From the NCBI GenBank assembly GCA_964653795.1, contig CAZZHO010000017.1, forward strand, positions 1 to 40,419: DNA of 40,419 nucleotides, given 5' to 3'. Of the stretch, positions 1-8,612 are shown one piece after another (the stretch's first letter is position 1; each line of letters starts with the position of its first letter). The notes below the pieces were generated by a model. That model did no database searches and had not been told where the DNA came from. It saw nothing but the letters and a program-made list of their open reading frames with translations. Source of the DNA: JAWPMT01 sp964653795. Lineage in GTDB: Bacteria; Bacteroidota; Bacteroidia; Cytophagales; Cyclobacteriaceae. The translations under genes and the position numbers were made by a program.

Positions 1-717
1 ATCAAAATTATCACACTAATCTTTGGACTCCTGATTTGTGTATCCACTCACGCTCAAGAAGAATTTGCCTATGCCGCCTATCTCTCAAGCTCCATGACCC
101 TGTGGGAAAAGGCTGTTTCCAACTTTCAATCCAAATACGATAACAGCAAGGATAATGAGTCGCTTTTTCGGTTGGCAGTTGCTCAGTACGGACTACTGAG
201 TGCCACTATGAAAGACAAGGACGAAAAAGTCTTTGATAGACATGTAGATGAAGCTATGGAGAATCTGGAAACATGCGAAAACAAGGGTTTCAAAGTCGCA
301 GAATCCCAAGCTATCCTATCAGCAATCTACGGCCTGAAAATAGCTTACACTCCCTGGAAAGGAATGTTCTGGGGCCCCAAGAGTAGCAACCTGATTGAAT
401 CCGCCATGAAGTCGGACCCGAAATCAGCATTGGTTCAGAAACTCTATGGTAATAATAAGCTGTTCACTCCAAGCAATTGGGGTGGCGATGTAAAACAAGC
501 AATCGCCTCTTATGAAAAAGCAATACAACTCTATCAGGAAGACAATGATACTGCCTCCAACTGGATGTACATTGACACCTTCGCGTGGCTTGGTCAAGCT
601 TACGAAAAAGAGTCAAAAATTAAGGAAGCTATCACTACCTATGAAGAGGGACTGGAAGTAGAAAAAGACTTTCATTGGATCAAGTCGGCGTTGCTCCCAG
701 CAGCTAAATCCAAATGA
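1..717 (+). CDS. Secreted TPR-repeat protein (5' end cut by window edge)
   Basis: The reading frame is open from base 1, so the gene begins left of the window. The first residues in this frame (IKIITLIFGLLICVSTHAQE) look like the rest of a signal peptide ending at an A-Q cleavage site; the internal ATG at 94 is therefore unlikely to be the true start. The mature protein of about 215 residues is helical. Its C-terminal half holds TPR-like units, for example AIASYEKAIQLYQ and a later AITTYEEGLEVEKDFHW. Its stop overlaps the start of the TonB receptor in an ATGA, so the two are probably translated together. It is likely periplasmic. Its partner or substrate is not evident; a role with the adjacent receptor is inferred only from coupling. 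Confidence 0.8.
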   Translation: MKIITLIFGLLICVSTHAQEEFAYAAYLSSSMTLWEKAVSNFQSKYDNSKDNESLFRLAVAQYGLLSATMKDKDEKVFDRHVDEAMENLETCENKGFKVAESQAILSAIYGLKIAYTPWKGMFWGPKSSNLIESAMKSDPKSALVQKLYGNNKLFTPSNWGGDVKQAIASYEKAIQLYQEDNDTASNWMYIDTFAWLGQAYEKESKIKEAITTYEEGLEVEKDFHWIKSALLPAAKSK

Positions 718-2825
718 AAAGGGCCTTACTTATTTTCCTATTTGTTCACCTTGGATTGCGGTCATTTGCCCAGGAAACTGTATCCGGTTTCATCTATGGG
801 GCAGATGACCAGCAACCCTTGCTGGGTGCTCATGTCGTTTTGCTTTCGGATTGGAGTATCAACACCATCTCTGATCAATCGGGGGCATTTTCGATCCGGC
901 ATTCAGGCAGTAACTCAGACTCTCTTCTTATAACTTTTGTGAGTTATGAAGAGCTTACGGTACCAACAAACTACTTCCTATCCAATTCCAGCATCTATCT
1001 TAAGCCAAAGGAGCAGGTCATCAAAACTTTAGTGGTGACAGCTGACAAAATCATTGCTGAGGAATTCACCTCTCATAAGATCAAGCGATTGGATATCTAT
1101 AAGAACCCAAGCAGCAAAGCCGATCCTTTGCTTGCGGTGAACTCCCTGGCTTCCAGCACCACCACCGATGAATCCGCCAACATAAGTTTCAGAGGAAGTA
1201 GCGCTGGTGAGACTGGGATTTTCATGGATGGGGTCCCAATCTACGATTATGTCAGGTTCTCACAATTAAACGGCATCGGGACACTTAGTGTATTCAACAC
1301 AGATTTGGTAGGAAGTGTCAATGTGTTTCCAGGTAATCCACCACTGGAATTCGGTAATGTCACTTCTGGTTTGGTGGCTATCCGGACAAGCGAGACTATT
1401 CCTCAAAAAAATACAGGAACTATTAATGCCTCACTAGCCAATGTTGGGGGTAGTTATACCACATCAATTAACGATAATCAAAGACTTCATATCTATGTCA
1501 ACTATCAACCATCGGCTGTCTTCAGAGCATTAAATCGTACCTCCTTGGAGGATATTCTGTCATTTAATTCTTTGGAAAGCGGTACACAATATGTCAATCA
1601 AATCAATAAAGACTGGAAATTTAAAGTCTTCAACTACGCTCAAATTGAGGGGTATACCTTCAACTACCAATCTCCTACTTTCCAGGGGAATTTTCTTCAA
1701 GACAAAAAAAGGAACCTTTCCATCCTGAACGTAACCAGACAATTCAAATCATCTCAGCTGCAGTTTGCGGGAGGTGTTAATGTTGCAAAACTTGATTTTA
1801 GTTATAGTGCCGCCGACTTTAATCTTCAAAACCTGGATCTCTTTACATCTGCGAGTTATTTCCTTGAAAAAGAAAACTGGAGCTTGAAATCTGGCATTTC
1901 CATTGATTATCGTAATAGCGATTTTTCAGGCCAATTGCCGGAATTTTCCTTTGCCGAGAGACCAGAAGATCCTTTTATATCTGCGTCAAATACAAGTAAC
2001 AGAACGATCAATGAGTCCTACTTATATTTCAAGTATATCATAGTCAAAGACCTCTCCCTGGGATTGGCAGGCAGAAAAAACCTTCCTTTTGGGGATCAAA
2101 AAAGTTACCTGGCCAGGCAATTGAACCTAAGCTATAACATTAGTAGTCATTGGAAACTGAATGCAGCTTTCGGAACTTTTTTCAATTCACCCCTAGATCA
2201 AAACAACACCCTAATTGAAAGTGATCAGGTAAGCTTGGATTTATTCTTTCAGAAGAATGATCATGATTTCATATTATCGCTATTTCAGAAGAATATCAAA
2301 GGTCAAAACCATGTAGAGGATATCCATGGCTTGGAAATCACCTATTCCAAGACACTTTCCAACTACAGATTCAATTTCTCCTATACCTTTTTGAATGCAG
2401 ATGTCACTGAAGAGGATTCAAGGTACTCGGGGGACTTTGATTTTAACTACTTCCTTAGGCTTGGAGCTGAATGGTCTTTTCTACCAGGCTGGTCCTTAGG
2501 TACCCGAGGCCTTTTTAGACCAGGCACTTGGGACACCAACGTAATTGAGGCTACTTTTTTCCCAGAATTGAATGCTTTTGAACCGACATATTCATCTTCT
2601 GAAAACAGGAATAGATTGAACGCTTACAACATCATCGATTTTAACCTCTCAAAACTTCAGAATATTAATACTCGACTCGGGGCCGTATTCTTCATTAGTA
2701 TGAGTAATGCATTCAATTTCTCCAATCAAAGGGGTTTTATCTATGACTTTGACTATCAGTCTCGTACCCCCTCCTACTTTAGCAGACGAACCTGGTACTT
2801 TGGAGTAGCTCTTAACCTAAATTGA
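714..2825 (+). CDS. TonB-dependent outer-membrane receptor with CarboxypepD_reg-like domain
   Basis: This 703-residue protein has a signal peptide (about 1-19, ending FAQ). A carboxypeptidase-regulatory-like beta-sandwich follows at about 22-105 (VSGFIYGADDQQPLLGAHVV start, GAF-I strand). Then comes a plug domain at about 105-225 with the typical ISFRGSSAGETGIFMDGVPI pattern and a GNVTSGLVAI end. The rest is a beta-barrel rich in alternating aromatic strands that ends on an aromatic/hydrophobic strand (YFGVALNLN). It is short for a SusC homologue (usually about 1000 residues) and no SusD follows, so it is better read as a general TonB-dependent receptor. The substrate cannot be told. It starts inside the stop codon of the TPR gene (ATGA). 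It converges with the next gene with one base between the stops. Confidence 0.9.
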   Translation: MKRALLIFLFVHLGLRSFAQETVSGFIYGADDQQPLLGAHVVLLSDWSINTISDQSGAFSIRHSGSNSDSLLITFVSYEELTVPTNYFLSNSSIYLKPKEQVIKTLVVTADKIIAEEFTSHKIKRLDIYKNPSSKADPLLAVNSLASSTTTDESANISFRGSSAGETGIFMDGVPIYDYVRFSQLNGIGTLSVFNTDLVGSVNVFPGNPPLEFGNVTSGLVAIRTSETIPQKNTGTINASLANVGGSYTTSINDNQRLHIYVNYQPSAVFRALNRTSLEDILSFNSLESGTQYVNQINKDWKFKVFNYAQIEGYTFNYQSPTFQGNFLQDKKRNLSILNVTRQFKSSQLQFAGGVNVAKLDFSYSAADFNLQNLDLFTSASYFLEKENWSLKSGISIDYRNSDFSGQLPEFSFAERPEDPFISASNTSNRTINESYLYFKYIIVKDLSLGLAGRKNLPFGDQKSYLARQLNLSYNISSHWKLNAAFGTFFNSPLDQNNTLIESDQVSLDLFFQKNDHDFILSLFQKNIKGQNHVEDIHGLEITYSKTLSNYRFNFSYTFLNADVTEEDSRYSGDFDFNYFLRLGAEWSFLPGWSLGTRGLFRPGTWDTNVIEATFFPELNAFEPTYSSSENRNRLNAYNIIDFNLSKLQNINTRLGAVFFISMSNAFNFSNQRGFIYDFDYQSRTPSYFSRRTWYFGVALNLN

Positions 2826-2826
2826 T

Positions 2827-4875
2827 TCAATAGGCTCCGTAAAACTTTCTTAAAAACCACTCCACGGAGAAAAGAGTCGCTATTAAGATCAGAACCCATA
2901 CATTCCGAATCCAGGGGAAGAAACTTTCATTGGACCTTATGATCGTCCTGGGGTTCAGTTCCTCAATGCTTTTGTCCAGTTGATCCAAGGTATTGTATGT
3001 AATGAAACTACCCCCCGAAGAGTAAGCTAGCTCCCTCATAAGGTCATGATCTGCTGTAAGATTGAGACTTTCCAAGTTCACAGCCTCTACCAAAAATTCA
3101 CCTGATGAAGAAAAATTATCTTTTCCATTATTGGTTCGGGCAACATATTGGTAAATACCTTCCTCCAACACTCCGATATCCAAACCACCGCCACCCGGTT
3201 GAGGGAAATATTCAAATTTCTGACTGTTTCCGCTTTCATCACTCACCTCCAGGTCTATTTTCTTTTCGTAAACTCGCTCATAGATGTCATTGTATAATTC
3301 TGCGGTGAACTGGACCGGTTCGTTCTCCTGAAACTCACTGGCCAGGGGCTTGAATCTGAACTTTCTTTTGTCAGACTTGACACTCAAATATTGGATTAGC
3401 TTATTAACTAACTCATCAAAAGCTTTGCTCTCACCGCTCTCCATGCCTTCCAACATTCTCCACTTCCAAATCCCCTCTCCCATCAACAAAGCAGACTTTT
3501 TCGTGCCATCATCAAATACAGAAAGTAAGGGCCTACTGGTCACAACACTGCCTATTTGCTGATAAAGTAAGGTCTGTACTTGCCCAGTGATCGCGTACTC
3601 TCCAAAAGGAACGGAGACCGGTGTAAAATCAGAAAAAATATCAGATTCCAAACTTCCAAGTTGAAAGGATGAAAACAACGTATTAACCGCTCCGGCGACG
3701 TTATCTCTCTGATTACCTTGAGCAGCAATCGTAACCCCTGTATTAGAAGGAAGAGCGCCTATTTGTGACCTATTATTTAGTAAATACCATCTTGCTGCAT
3801 TCGGGTCAATTTCAATTTTTGGAAAGACATTACTGAAAGCTCCCTGCTCAATGACTACATCATATTCACCTGTGGGATTTGAATCACTGATCGTCGGAAT
3901 AAAAATTTTGGTTTCGTAATTATCACTTTTGGCCAAAGCTTTGCGAATGGCCGCCAGATCCGGATGTGGTGCGGCCGCCACCAAAAGGATTCTTTCGCGT
4001 CCCTCTACCACATCGATATAGACACTTTGCCGATTGTTTTCATAGGTGGTTTCTTCAGGCATTTCTGTCAATGAAACACTATACCTGTTCAACCCTGGAT
4101 TCTCAGCCTCCAACTCGAATATCATTTTGCCCGAAGGATCCAATCTTCTTCTTTCAATAACCGCTCCCCCTTTTAAAACTGACACTGTAATATCCGAAGG
4201 ACTATAACCATTATTATCTACCAGTACCTCCATAGGAAACTTATTTCCCTGATAGGCTATTTGATTGATCTTAATATTGGAGATCGAAAGGTCCTTTGGT
4301 GGAATCGTATCTCCCAGGGCCAAAGAAATGATGGGTCGTGCGTACCTGAAATAAGTTGGTGACACACCTCGATTATATATTCCATCAGAGACCAGCAGTA
4401 TACCCGCAAGATTCTGTCCCTCAAACTTGTCTGCCACAGACTTGAGCTGTGTAGATATATCCGTTAAACCAACTGTATAGTTAATCTGATCAATATTTTG
4501 AGCACCACTCAAAGCCTGAAAATCGACTTGAATATCCTGATTTTGAAGAGTAGAAAAAGTAGCTTTTAGCTTATCCTCAACAACCTTGAGGCTGGCAGAA
4601 TCAGTCATGGTTTTCATTGACTCAGAATCGTCATAAACTACAGCTAATCTTGGTAGCTCGTCCCGATTGACTATTTGTCTGAGTAGTGGTTCCATCAACA
4701 GCACCATCAAAAGGAAGGAGCCAATAAATCGCAATACCGCCAGAAATAATGAGAAACCAGAGCTCCAAGGGTACTTCACCTTGAAATAGGAAATAGCGGA
4801 GAAAATAGTTGCCAGCGTGGCTGCTACAAATAGCCACCAAGCTGGTTGCTCAAATACAATGAGATTGTTACCCAT
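2827..4875 (-). CDS. Membrane-anchored VWA-domain protein with GATase-like middle region
   Basis: This 682-residue protein has two N-terminal membrane segments (about 12-30 and 40-62). A von Willebrand A-like domain follows, with a MIDAS-type DDSES motif after a hydrophobic strand (LAVVYDDSESMK, about 77-88) and a later strand AGILLVSDGIYNRG. Residues from about 290 (ERILLVAAAPHPDLAAIRKA) resemble the opening of a class-I glutamine-amidotransferase-like fold, but I see no catalytic Cys-His-Glu set. A final membrane segment lies near the C-terminus (NVWVLILIATLFSVEWFL). This layout is known in Bacteroidota as uncharacterised VWA membrane proteins related to BatA/BatB. No MoxR ATPase or Bat genes are adjacent. 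It lies 82 bases downstream of fabG on the same strand and may share its transcript. Function unknown. Confidence 0.75.
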   Translation of the reverse strand: MGNNLIVFEQPAWWLFVAATLATIFSAISYFKVKYPWSSGFSLFLAVLRFIGSFLLMVLLMEPLLRQIVNRDELPRLAVVYDDSESMKTMTDSASLKVVEDKLKATFSTLQNQDIQVDFQALSGAQNIDQINYTVGLTDISTQLKSVADKFEGQNLAGILLVSDGIYNRGVSPTYFRYARPIISLALGDTIPPKDLSISNIKINQIAYQGNKFPMEVLVDNNGYSPSDITVSVLKGGAVIERRRLDPSGKMIFELEAENPGLNRYSVSLTEMPEETTYENNRQSVYIDVVEGRERILLVAAAPHPDLAAIRKALAKSDNYETKIFIPTISDSNPTGEYDVVIEQGAFSNVFPKIEIDPNAARWYLLNNRSQIGALPSNTGVTIAAQGNQRDNVAGAVNTLFSSFQLGSLESDIFSDFTPVSVPFGEYAITGQVQTLLYQQIGSVVTSRPLLSVFDDGTKKSALLMGEGIWKWRMLEGMESGESKAFDELVNKLIQYLSVKSDKRKFRFKPLASEFQENEPVQFTAELYNDIYERVYEKKIDLEVSDESGNSQKFEYFPQPGGGGLDIGVLEEGIYQYVARTNNGKDNFSSSGEFLVEAVNLESLNLTADHDLMRELAYSSGGSFITYNTLDQLDKSIEELNPRTIIRSNESFFPWIRNVWVLILIATLFSVEWFLRKFYGAY

Positions 4876-4957
4876 AAACTACTCAGCTCTTAACGAGCGC
4901 TCTCCGCCACAGTTTAGAAAATTATTGAAGAGTGAAACTTACTATTCAAACGGACAA

Positions 4958-5704
4958 TTAAGTCAACATACCTCCGTCAACCTGGATTACTTGTCCGGTG
5001 ACATATGCCGATAGATCCGATGCTAAATAGATACAGCTATTGGCCACATCTTCGGGACTCCCTCCTCTTTTTAAAGGAATCGCATCTCTCCAACCTTGCA
5101 CGGTCTTCTCGTCCAATTGTGCCGTCATCTCTGTTTCAATGAATCCGGGAGCTATCACATTACTCCTTATGCCCCTGGATCCTAGCTCCAAAGCAACAGA
5201 CTTGGTAAATCCGATTATACCCGCCTTAGAAGCGGCGTAATTACTTTGACCGGGGTTACCCTTTACACCAACAACAGAAGACATATTGATAATGGAGCCT
5301 GATCTCTGCTTCATGAGGGTCCTTGCCGCGGCTTTCACCGTATTAAAGCAAGATTTCAAATTCACATTCATGATCTCATCCCAATGCTCTTCACTCATTC
5401 TCATCAATAAGTTATCACGTGTGATTCCTGCATTATTGACTAAAACGTCCAAAGAACCAAGAGTACTAACTGTATCATCTATGAGCTTCTGCGCAGCTTC
5501 AAAATCAGAAGCATCTGATCTGAACCCTACGGCTTTTACTCCGTGGGCTTCCAATTCCTTGACAAGTTCCTCACCTTTCTCAACACTAGACAAATAGGTA
5601 AAAGCTACGTTTGCTCCTTGTTCAGCAAACTTTAGGGCTACTGCTCTTCCTATACCCTTTGATGCTCCGGTAATAAGTGCGTTTTTTCCTTCTAGTAATT
5701 TCAT
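4958..5704 (-). CDS. fabG: 3-oxoacyl-[acyl-carrier-protein] reductase
   Basis: This 248-residue short-chain dehydrogenase has the full FabG length and motif set. The nucleotide-binding TGASKGIG is at residues 13-20, NNAG at about 90-93, the catalytic Ser at 142-143 (INMSS), and the YxxxK pair is Y156/K160 (NYAASK). The C-terminus ends in VTGQVIQVDGGM, typical of FabG. It reduces 3-oxoacyl-ACP with NADPH in the elongation cycle of fatty-acid synthesis, in the cytoplasm. No other fab genes or acpP are adjacent, so this is an isolated copy. A paralogous SDR with another substrate cannot be excluded, though the motif match is strong. It is transcribed away from the ECF operon that starts at 5870. 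Confidence 0.92.
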   Translation of the reverse strand: MKLLEGKNALITGASKGIGRAVALKFAEQGANVAFTYLSSVEKGEELVKELEAHGVKAVGFRSDASDFEAAQKLIDDTVSTLGSLDVLVNNAGITRDNLLMRMSEEHWDEIMNVNLKSCFNTVKAAARTLMKQRSGSIINMSSVVGVKGNPGQSNYAASKAGIIGFTKSVALELGSRGIRSNVIAPGFIETEMTAQLDEKTVQGWRDAIPLKRGGSPEDVANSCIYLASDLSAYVTGQVIQVDGGMLT

Positions 5705-5819
5705 CAGTTATGTGATTTCAACTGGTTGGATCAAAAAGTTAGATATCCAACCCAAAATTTCTGCTAAAATAGGGTAAGCCCAGATTCTTCATCACCAAAG
5801 GATTTCTTAATAGCCTTAG

Positions 5820-5851
5820 TTTGCCTTCTCAGATTTGAAATTCTATGTTTG
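5820..5851 (+). promoter_or_regulatory. Bacteroidota-type promoter for the ECF/CpxP/YHYH operon
   Basis: TTTG at 5820-5823 and TATGTTTG at 5844-5851 are separated by 20 bases. This matches the Bacteroidota housekeeping consensus (TTTG about 19-21 bases before TAnnTTTG). Transcription would start around 5857, leaving a leader of about a dozen bases before the ATG at 5870. Confidence 0.7.
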
Positions 5852-5869
5852 AAGGAATAAACTACCACT

Positions 5870-6385
5870 ATGAAGAAAATATTGACCTTTCTATTGGCCG
5901 TTATGACGGCCACCATTACTTACAGCCAAGATGAAGATATCGTCAAAATCATTGATGATCTTACCGTAAAATGGGACGATGGAGCTGAGAAGCTTAAGAC
6001 CTTTGATGGATTGAAAGACTACTGCAGAATAAAACCCTACAGAGATAAGACGATTAAGCTACTCAACAAAATCCATCACTACGACACAGTGCTATATGAA
6101 ACAGTGATCGCAAAATTTGACACCAACGAGGACCCAGAAGCAAAAGCTACAATAGATGATATTGAGACCCTCGAAATCCAATACACCACGCCTCTCTTTC
6201 TGAAATTTTTGAGACAGGAATGTCAGGTATTCAATGACTTGGAGAGAAACCATAATGCTGATGGCGAAGAAAAGTACCTTGAAAACAAAAAGAATCTCGA
6301 GGAAGACTTGGAGAAATATGTGCTTGGTATTACACGTCGAATAGACCTTATTGACGAGCATGTTCACCATCTGAAAGGTCTTTGA
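5870..6385 (+). CDS. Secreted hypothetical protein, first gene of ECF operon
   Basis: This 171-residue protein has a clear signal peptide (MKKILTFLLAVMTATITYSQ) and a charged, helical mature part rich in Asp, Glu and Lys. It contains one internal pair of cysteines (DYCRIK and RQECQVF). I do not recognise a family. The C-terminal part (about 115-171) looks like a long amphipathic helix pair. It follows a good promoter and its stop overlaps the TTG start of the sigma-factor gene by the sequence TTGA, so the two are translationally coupled. Position and export suggest a periplasmic partner or sensor for the sigma system; this is inference. Confidence 0.75.
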   Translation: MKKILTFLLAVMTATITYSQDEDIVKIIDDLTVKWDDGAEKLKTFDGLKDYCRIKPYRDKTIKLLNKIHHYDTVLYETVIAKFDTNEDPEAKATIDDIETLEIQYTTPLFLKFLRQECQVFNDLERNHNADGEEKYLENKKNLEEDLEKYVLGITRRIDLIDEHVHHLKGL

Positions 6386-6999
6386 TATTGGAATCAATCG
6401 AGATTGATAACAAATCGATTGATTTAATAAAAAGGGGCGATCAAAAAGCCTTTGAAGTCCTTTATAACAGCTACAGCGATAAAGTATTCAATACCATATT
6501 AAGTTATCTTCAAAATAAAGAAGAGGCAGAAGAGGTTTTACAGGATGTTTTTGTGAAAATATTTCACTCTGCAAAAGATTACAGAGGAGAAGCTTCGGTT
6601 AGCACATGGATCTACAGGATTGCTGTCAACAAATCCTTAGACTTCTTAAGAAAAAAGAGAACCTTAAAACGAAGCACGTCATTTGTTTCACTTTTCTCAG
6701 CAAGTAACAATAAGGCATTAAATGATCATACAGATTTTCGGCACCCGGGGATTGTTGTTGAAAGTGAAGAAAATGCCAAGATTCTATTTGCGGTAATAGA
6801 TCTGCTTCCTGAAAAACAAAAAACTGTTTTTATCCTCACCCAAATCGAACAACTGACTCAGGACCAAGTAGGTGAAATCATGAATACTACTCGGAAAGCG
6901 ATAGAATCTTTATTGAGCCGAGCTAAAGCTAATCTGAGAAAAAAGCTAGAAAAATTGTATCCAGAACGAGGGATCAAACCCCATAATACGTCGAAATAG
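6382..6999 (+). CDS. ECF-type RNA polymerase sigma factor
   Basis: This protein is about 205 residues. Region 2 runs from about 20 to 95 (FEVLYNSYSDKVFNTILSYL, then EEVLQDVFVKIF and STWIYRIAVNKSLDFLRKK). Region 4 covers about 135-195 (LPEKQKTVFILTQIEQLTQD, then TRKAIESLLSRAKANLRKKL), with the helix-turn-helix for -35 recognition. The best start is TTG at 6382, overlapping the upstream stop; a second TTG at 6388 is possible and no ATG is near. The stop is two bases before the next ATG. This is the regulator of the cluster. It is probably held by the following small membrane protein and probably drives genes including this operon, but the promoter seen upstream is of housekeeping type. Confidence 0.93.
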   Translation: MILESIEIDNKSIDLIKRGDQKAFEVLYNSYSDKVFNTILSYLQNKEEAEEVLQDVFVKIFHSAKDYRGEASVSTWIYRIAVNKSLDFLRKKRTLKRSTSFVSLFSASNNKALNDHTDFRHPGIVVESEENAKILFAVIDLLPEKQKTVFILTQIEQLTQDQVGEIMNTTRKAIESLLSRAKANLRKKLEKLYPERGIKPHNTSK

Positions 7000-7001
7000 T
7001 A

Positions 7002-7280
7002 ATGAAAGATTGGAAAGACAACATTCTTAATAGTCTTGAAGGGATGGAAAGGGCCAAACCTGCTGAAGGCACTTTTCAAAAAATCAGCTCAACTATCAAC
7101 TATGAAAAAAGCATAGAGTCCTCCAGCGAACTTCAATGGATTGCCATCGCTGCAACTGTATCACTGCTGATAGCAACCAACCTTTATCTGGTCTTACGAG
7201 ATGATAAAATCCCAACTGAGTCTAATCCATCGTCTTATCCATCTTTAGTCTCTAACTTCAATATTTATCAAAATGAATAA
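7002..7280 (+). CDS. Small single-pass membrane protein, candidate anti-sigma factor
   Basis: This 92-residue protein has a soluble N-terminal part (about 1-42), one membrane span (about 44-64, LQWIAIAATVSLLIATNLYL) and a short outer tail. It starts two bases after the sigma-factor stop. Size, topology and position fit a minimal anti-sigma factor with a cytoplasmic sigma-binding part. I see no zinc-binding HxxxCxxC motif, so it is not a ZAS-type protein. The role rests on gene order, not on sequence similarity. The next gene begins eight bases before its stop. Confidence 0.7.
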   Translation: MKDWKDNILNSLEGMERAKPAEGTFQKISSTINYEKSIESSSELQWIAIAATVSLLIATNLYLVLRDDKIPTESNPSSYPSLVSNFNIYQNE

Positions 7281-7752
7281 GACTAAGGCCTTAACAATAG
7301 GGTTTGTGTTAATGACCATATTGAATATTGGCATTATCATTTCACTGTTCGTATCACCAAATATCCGCAGTAAGCCTCCACGCCAAGATCATAACCCACT
7401 AGCTGATGAAATAACAGCTTTACTACAACTGGATTCAGACCAGCAGACAGTTTTCATGGAAATGATAGCAAAACATAAGAGAGAAATCTCTGAAATAGAA
7501 AAACGACAGAAAGTCCTATTATTACAATACTTCAACTATCTCCAAAGTGAAAAACAATCAGCTCCTGCTGAATTGATGGAAGAATTCTTGACTCAAGAAC
7601 AAAACAAAATTCAGATAACCTACACGCATTTCGAGGAAGTAAAGCACATACTCACTGAAGATCAGAAACCCTATTTTGAGCTATTCATAAAGAAGGTCAT
7701 TCCTATTTTAGGAATAGCGAACAAAAAAAACCCACCTCCACCGAGGGATTGA
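7273..7752 (+). CDS. Membrane-anchored Spy/CpxP-like periplasmic protein
   Basis: This 159-residue protein has an N-terminal membrane anchor (about 7-28, ALTIGFVLMTILNIGIIISL) and a helical periplasmic part. That part holds two hairpin repeats of the LTxxQ kind: LLQLDSDQQTVFMEMI with an adjoining long helix, then HILTEDQKPYFELFI. This is the layout of the periplasmic heavy-metal-sensor/CpxP/Spy group (CnrX-like membrane-anchored members). It overlaps the upstream small membrane protein by eight bases. Next to an ECF sigma factor, it would be the natural periplasmic sensor that acts on the anti-sigma factor, as CnrX does with CnrY-CnrH. Metal-binding His/Met residues typical of CnrX are sparse, so a metal ligand is not proven. 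Confidence 0.75.
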   Translation: MNKTKALTIGFVLMTILNIGIIISLFVSPNIRSKPPRQDHNPLADEITALLQLDSDQQTVFMEMIAKHKREISEIEKRQKVLLLQYFNYLQSEKQSAPAELMEEFLTQEQNKIQITYTHFEEVKHILTEDQKPYFELFIKKVIPILGIANKKNPPPPRD

Positions 7753-7793
7753 ATTGAGTCTCACGTCTAAAGTCAAAACAAAGTACTTCAGAC

Positions 7794-8612
7794 ATGAGAT
7801 TTTTTAAGAATGGATACGTTGGACTTGTTATATCCAGCATACTATGGATAGGCTGTAGCAACAACGATGATCTTGATAATAGCGAAAGAACACTAGAAGA
7901 GCTCCCCGCTGCTTTCGCTGAATTTGATGAAGAAAATGTCTCGATCCTTCTAGAAGGAAGTGAGATAATCATCGAATCAAATGGTTATCCCAATCATACA
8001 TCGCCCTATTGGTCCAATACCACCGAAAGATCTGCAGTGGATCCTATGGGAATGACTTTAGTTACCGAAGCAGCTGAGGTTAACCACCCTTTATTTTCTG
8101 AACCTGTATCTACTTCTTTTGATCACATGGCCCCTGGAAATATTGACGACTTCAACGGTAGCTATTCACTAACTGTCCCTGCTATACCAACAAAAGCGAC
8201 CTCAACAAGTGCAACAGGCCTTGGGCCAATTGGAATAGCTGTTAGCGGAGCGATGATCTATAACGACGAAGAAGGACCTAATGTACCATTAGATGACGCT
8301 GTGGTATCCTTGGATTACAATGGAGCACACACAGGCCCACAAAGTTATCACTATCACCTTGAGCCGATAGCTTTCTCCAACGACGATAGCAACCTTGTCG
8401 GGATTATGGCTGATGGTTTTTTTCTATATGGCCGGAGAGACCATGATGGCAACTACCCTACTGACTTAGATGAATCAGGAGGACATTTCGGACCCACGCC
8501 ACACAATCCAGATGGTGAATATCATTACCATATCCAGAATGAGCTTTACTTGAACCAGTATTACATTCTATTTCCTGGAGATTATCAAGGCACCCCAAAT
8601 GCAATCAATTAG
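7794..8612 (+). CDS. YHYH-domain lipoprotein
   Basis: This 272-residue protein has a lipoprotein signal: hydrophobic segment then lipobox WIGC with Cys21 followed by SNNDD. The mature protein carries the two YHYH signatures that name the family, SYHYHLEP at about 184-191 and GEYHYHIQNE at about 242-251, plus a His/Gly-rich stretch (GGHFGPTPHNPDG). It sits 41 bases after the CpxP-like gene. YHYH proteins are widespread and their biochemical role is not established. The clustered His residues would suit a divalent metal, perhaps copper. That is inference, though it agrees with the CpxP-like neighbours. Confidence 0.85.
   Translation: MRFFKNGYVGLVISSILWIGCSNNDDLDNSERTLEELPAAFAEFDEENVSILLEGSEIIIESNGYPNHTSPYWSNTTERSAVDPMGMTLVTEAAEVNHPLFSEPVSTSFDHMAPGNIDDFNGSYSLTVPAIPTKATSTSATGLGPIGIAVSGAMIYNDEEGPNVPLDDAVVSLDYNGAHTGPQSYHYHLEPIAFSNDDSNLVGIMADGFFLYGRRDHDGNYPTDLDESGGHFGPTPHNPDGEYHYHIQNELYLNQYYILFPGDYQGTPNAIN

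Noticed and set aside
166..717. Window start as the real start of the TPR gene at ATG 94
   Set aside because: The frame is open to base 1 and encodes signal-peptide-like residues upstream of that ATG.
7703..7972. Minus-strand open frame of 89 residues across the start of the YHYH gene
   Set aside because: It is antisense to a well supported lipoprotein start, has Ser/Leu-rich low-complexity translation and no start signal.
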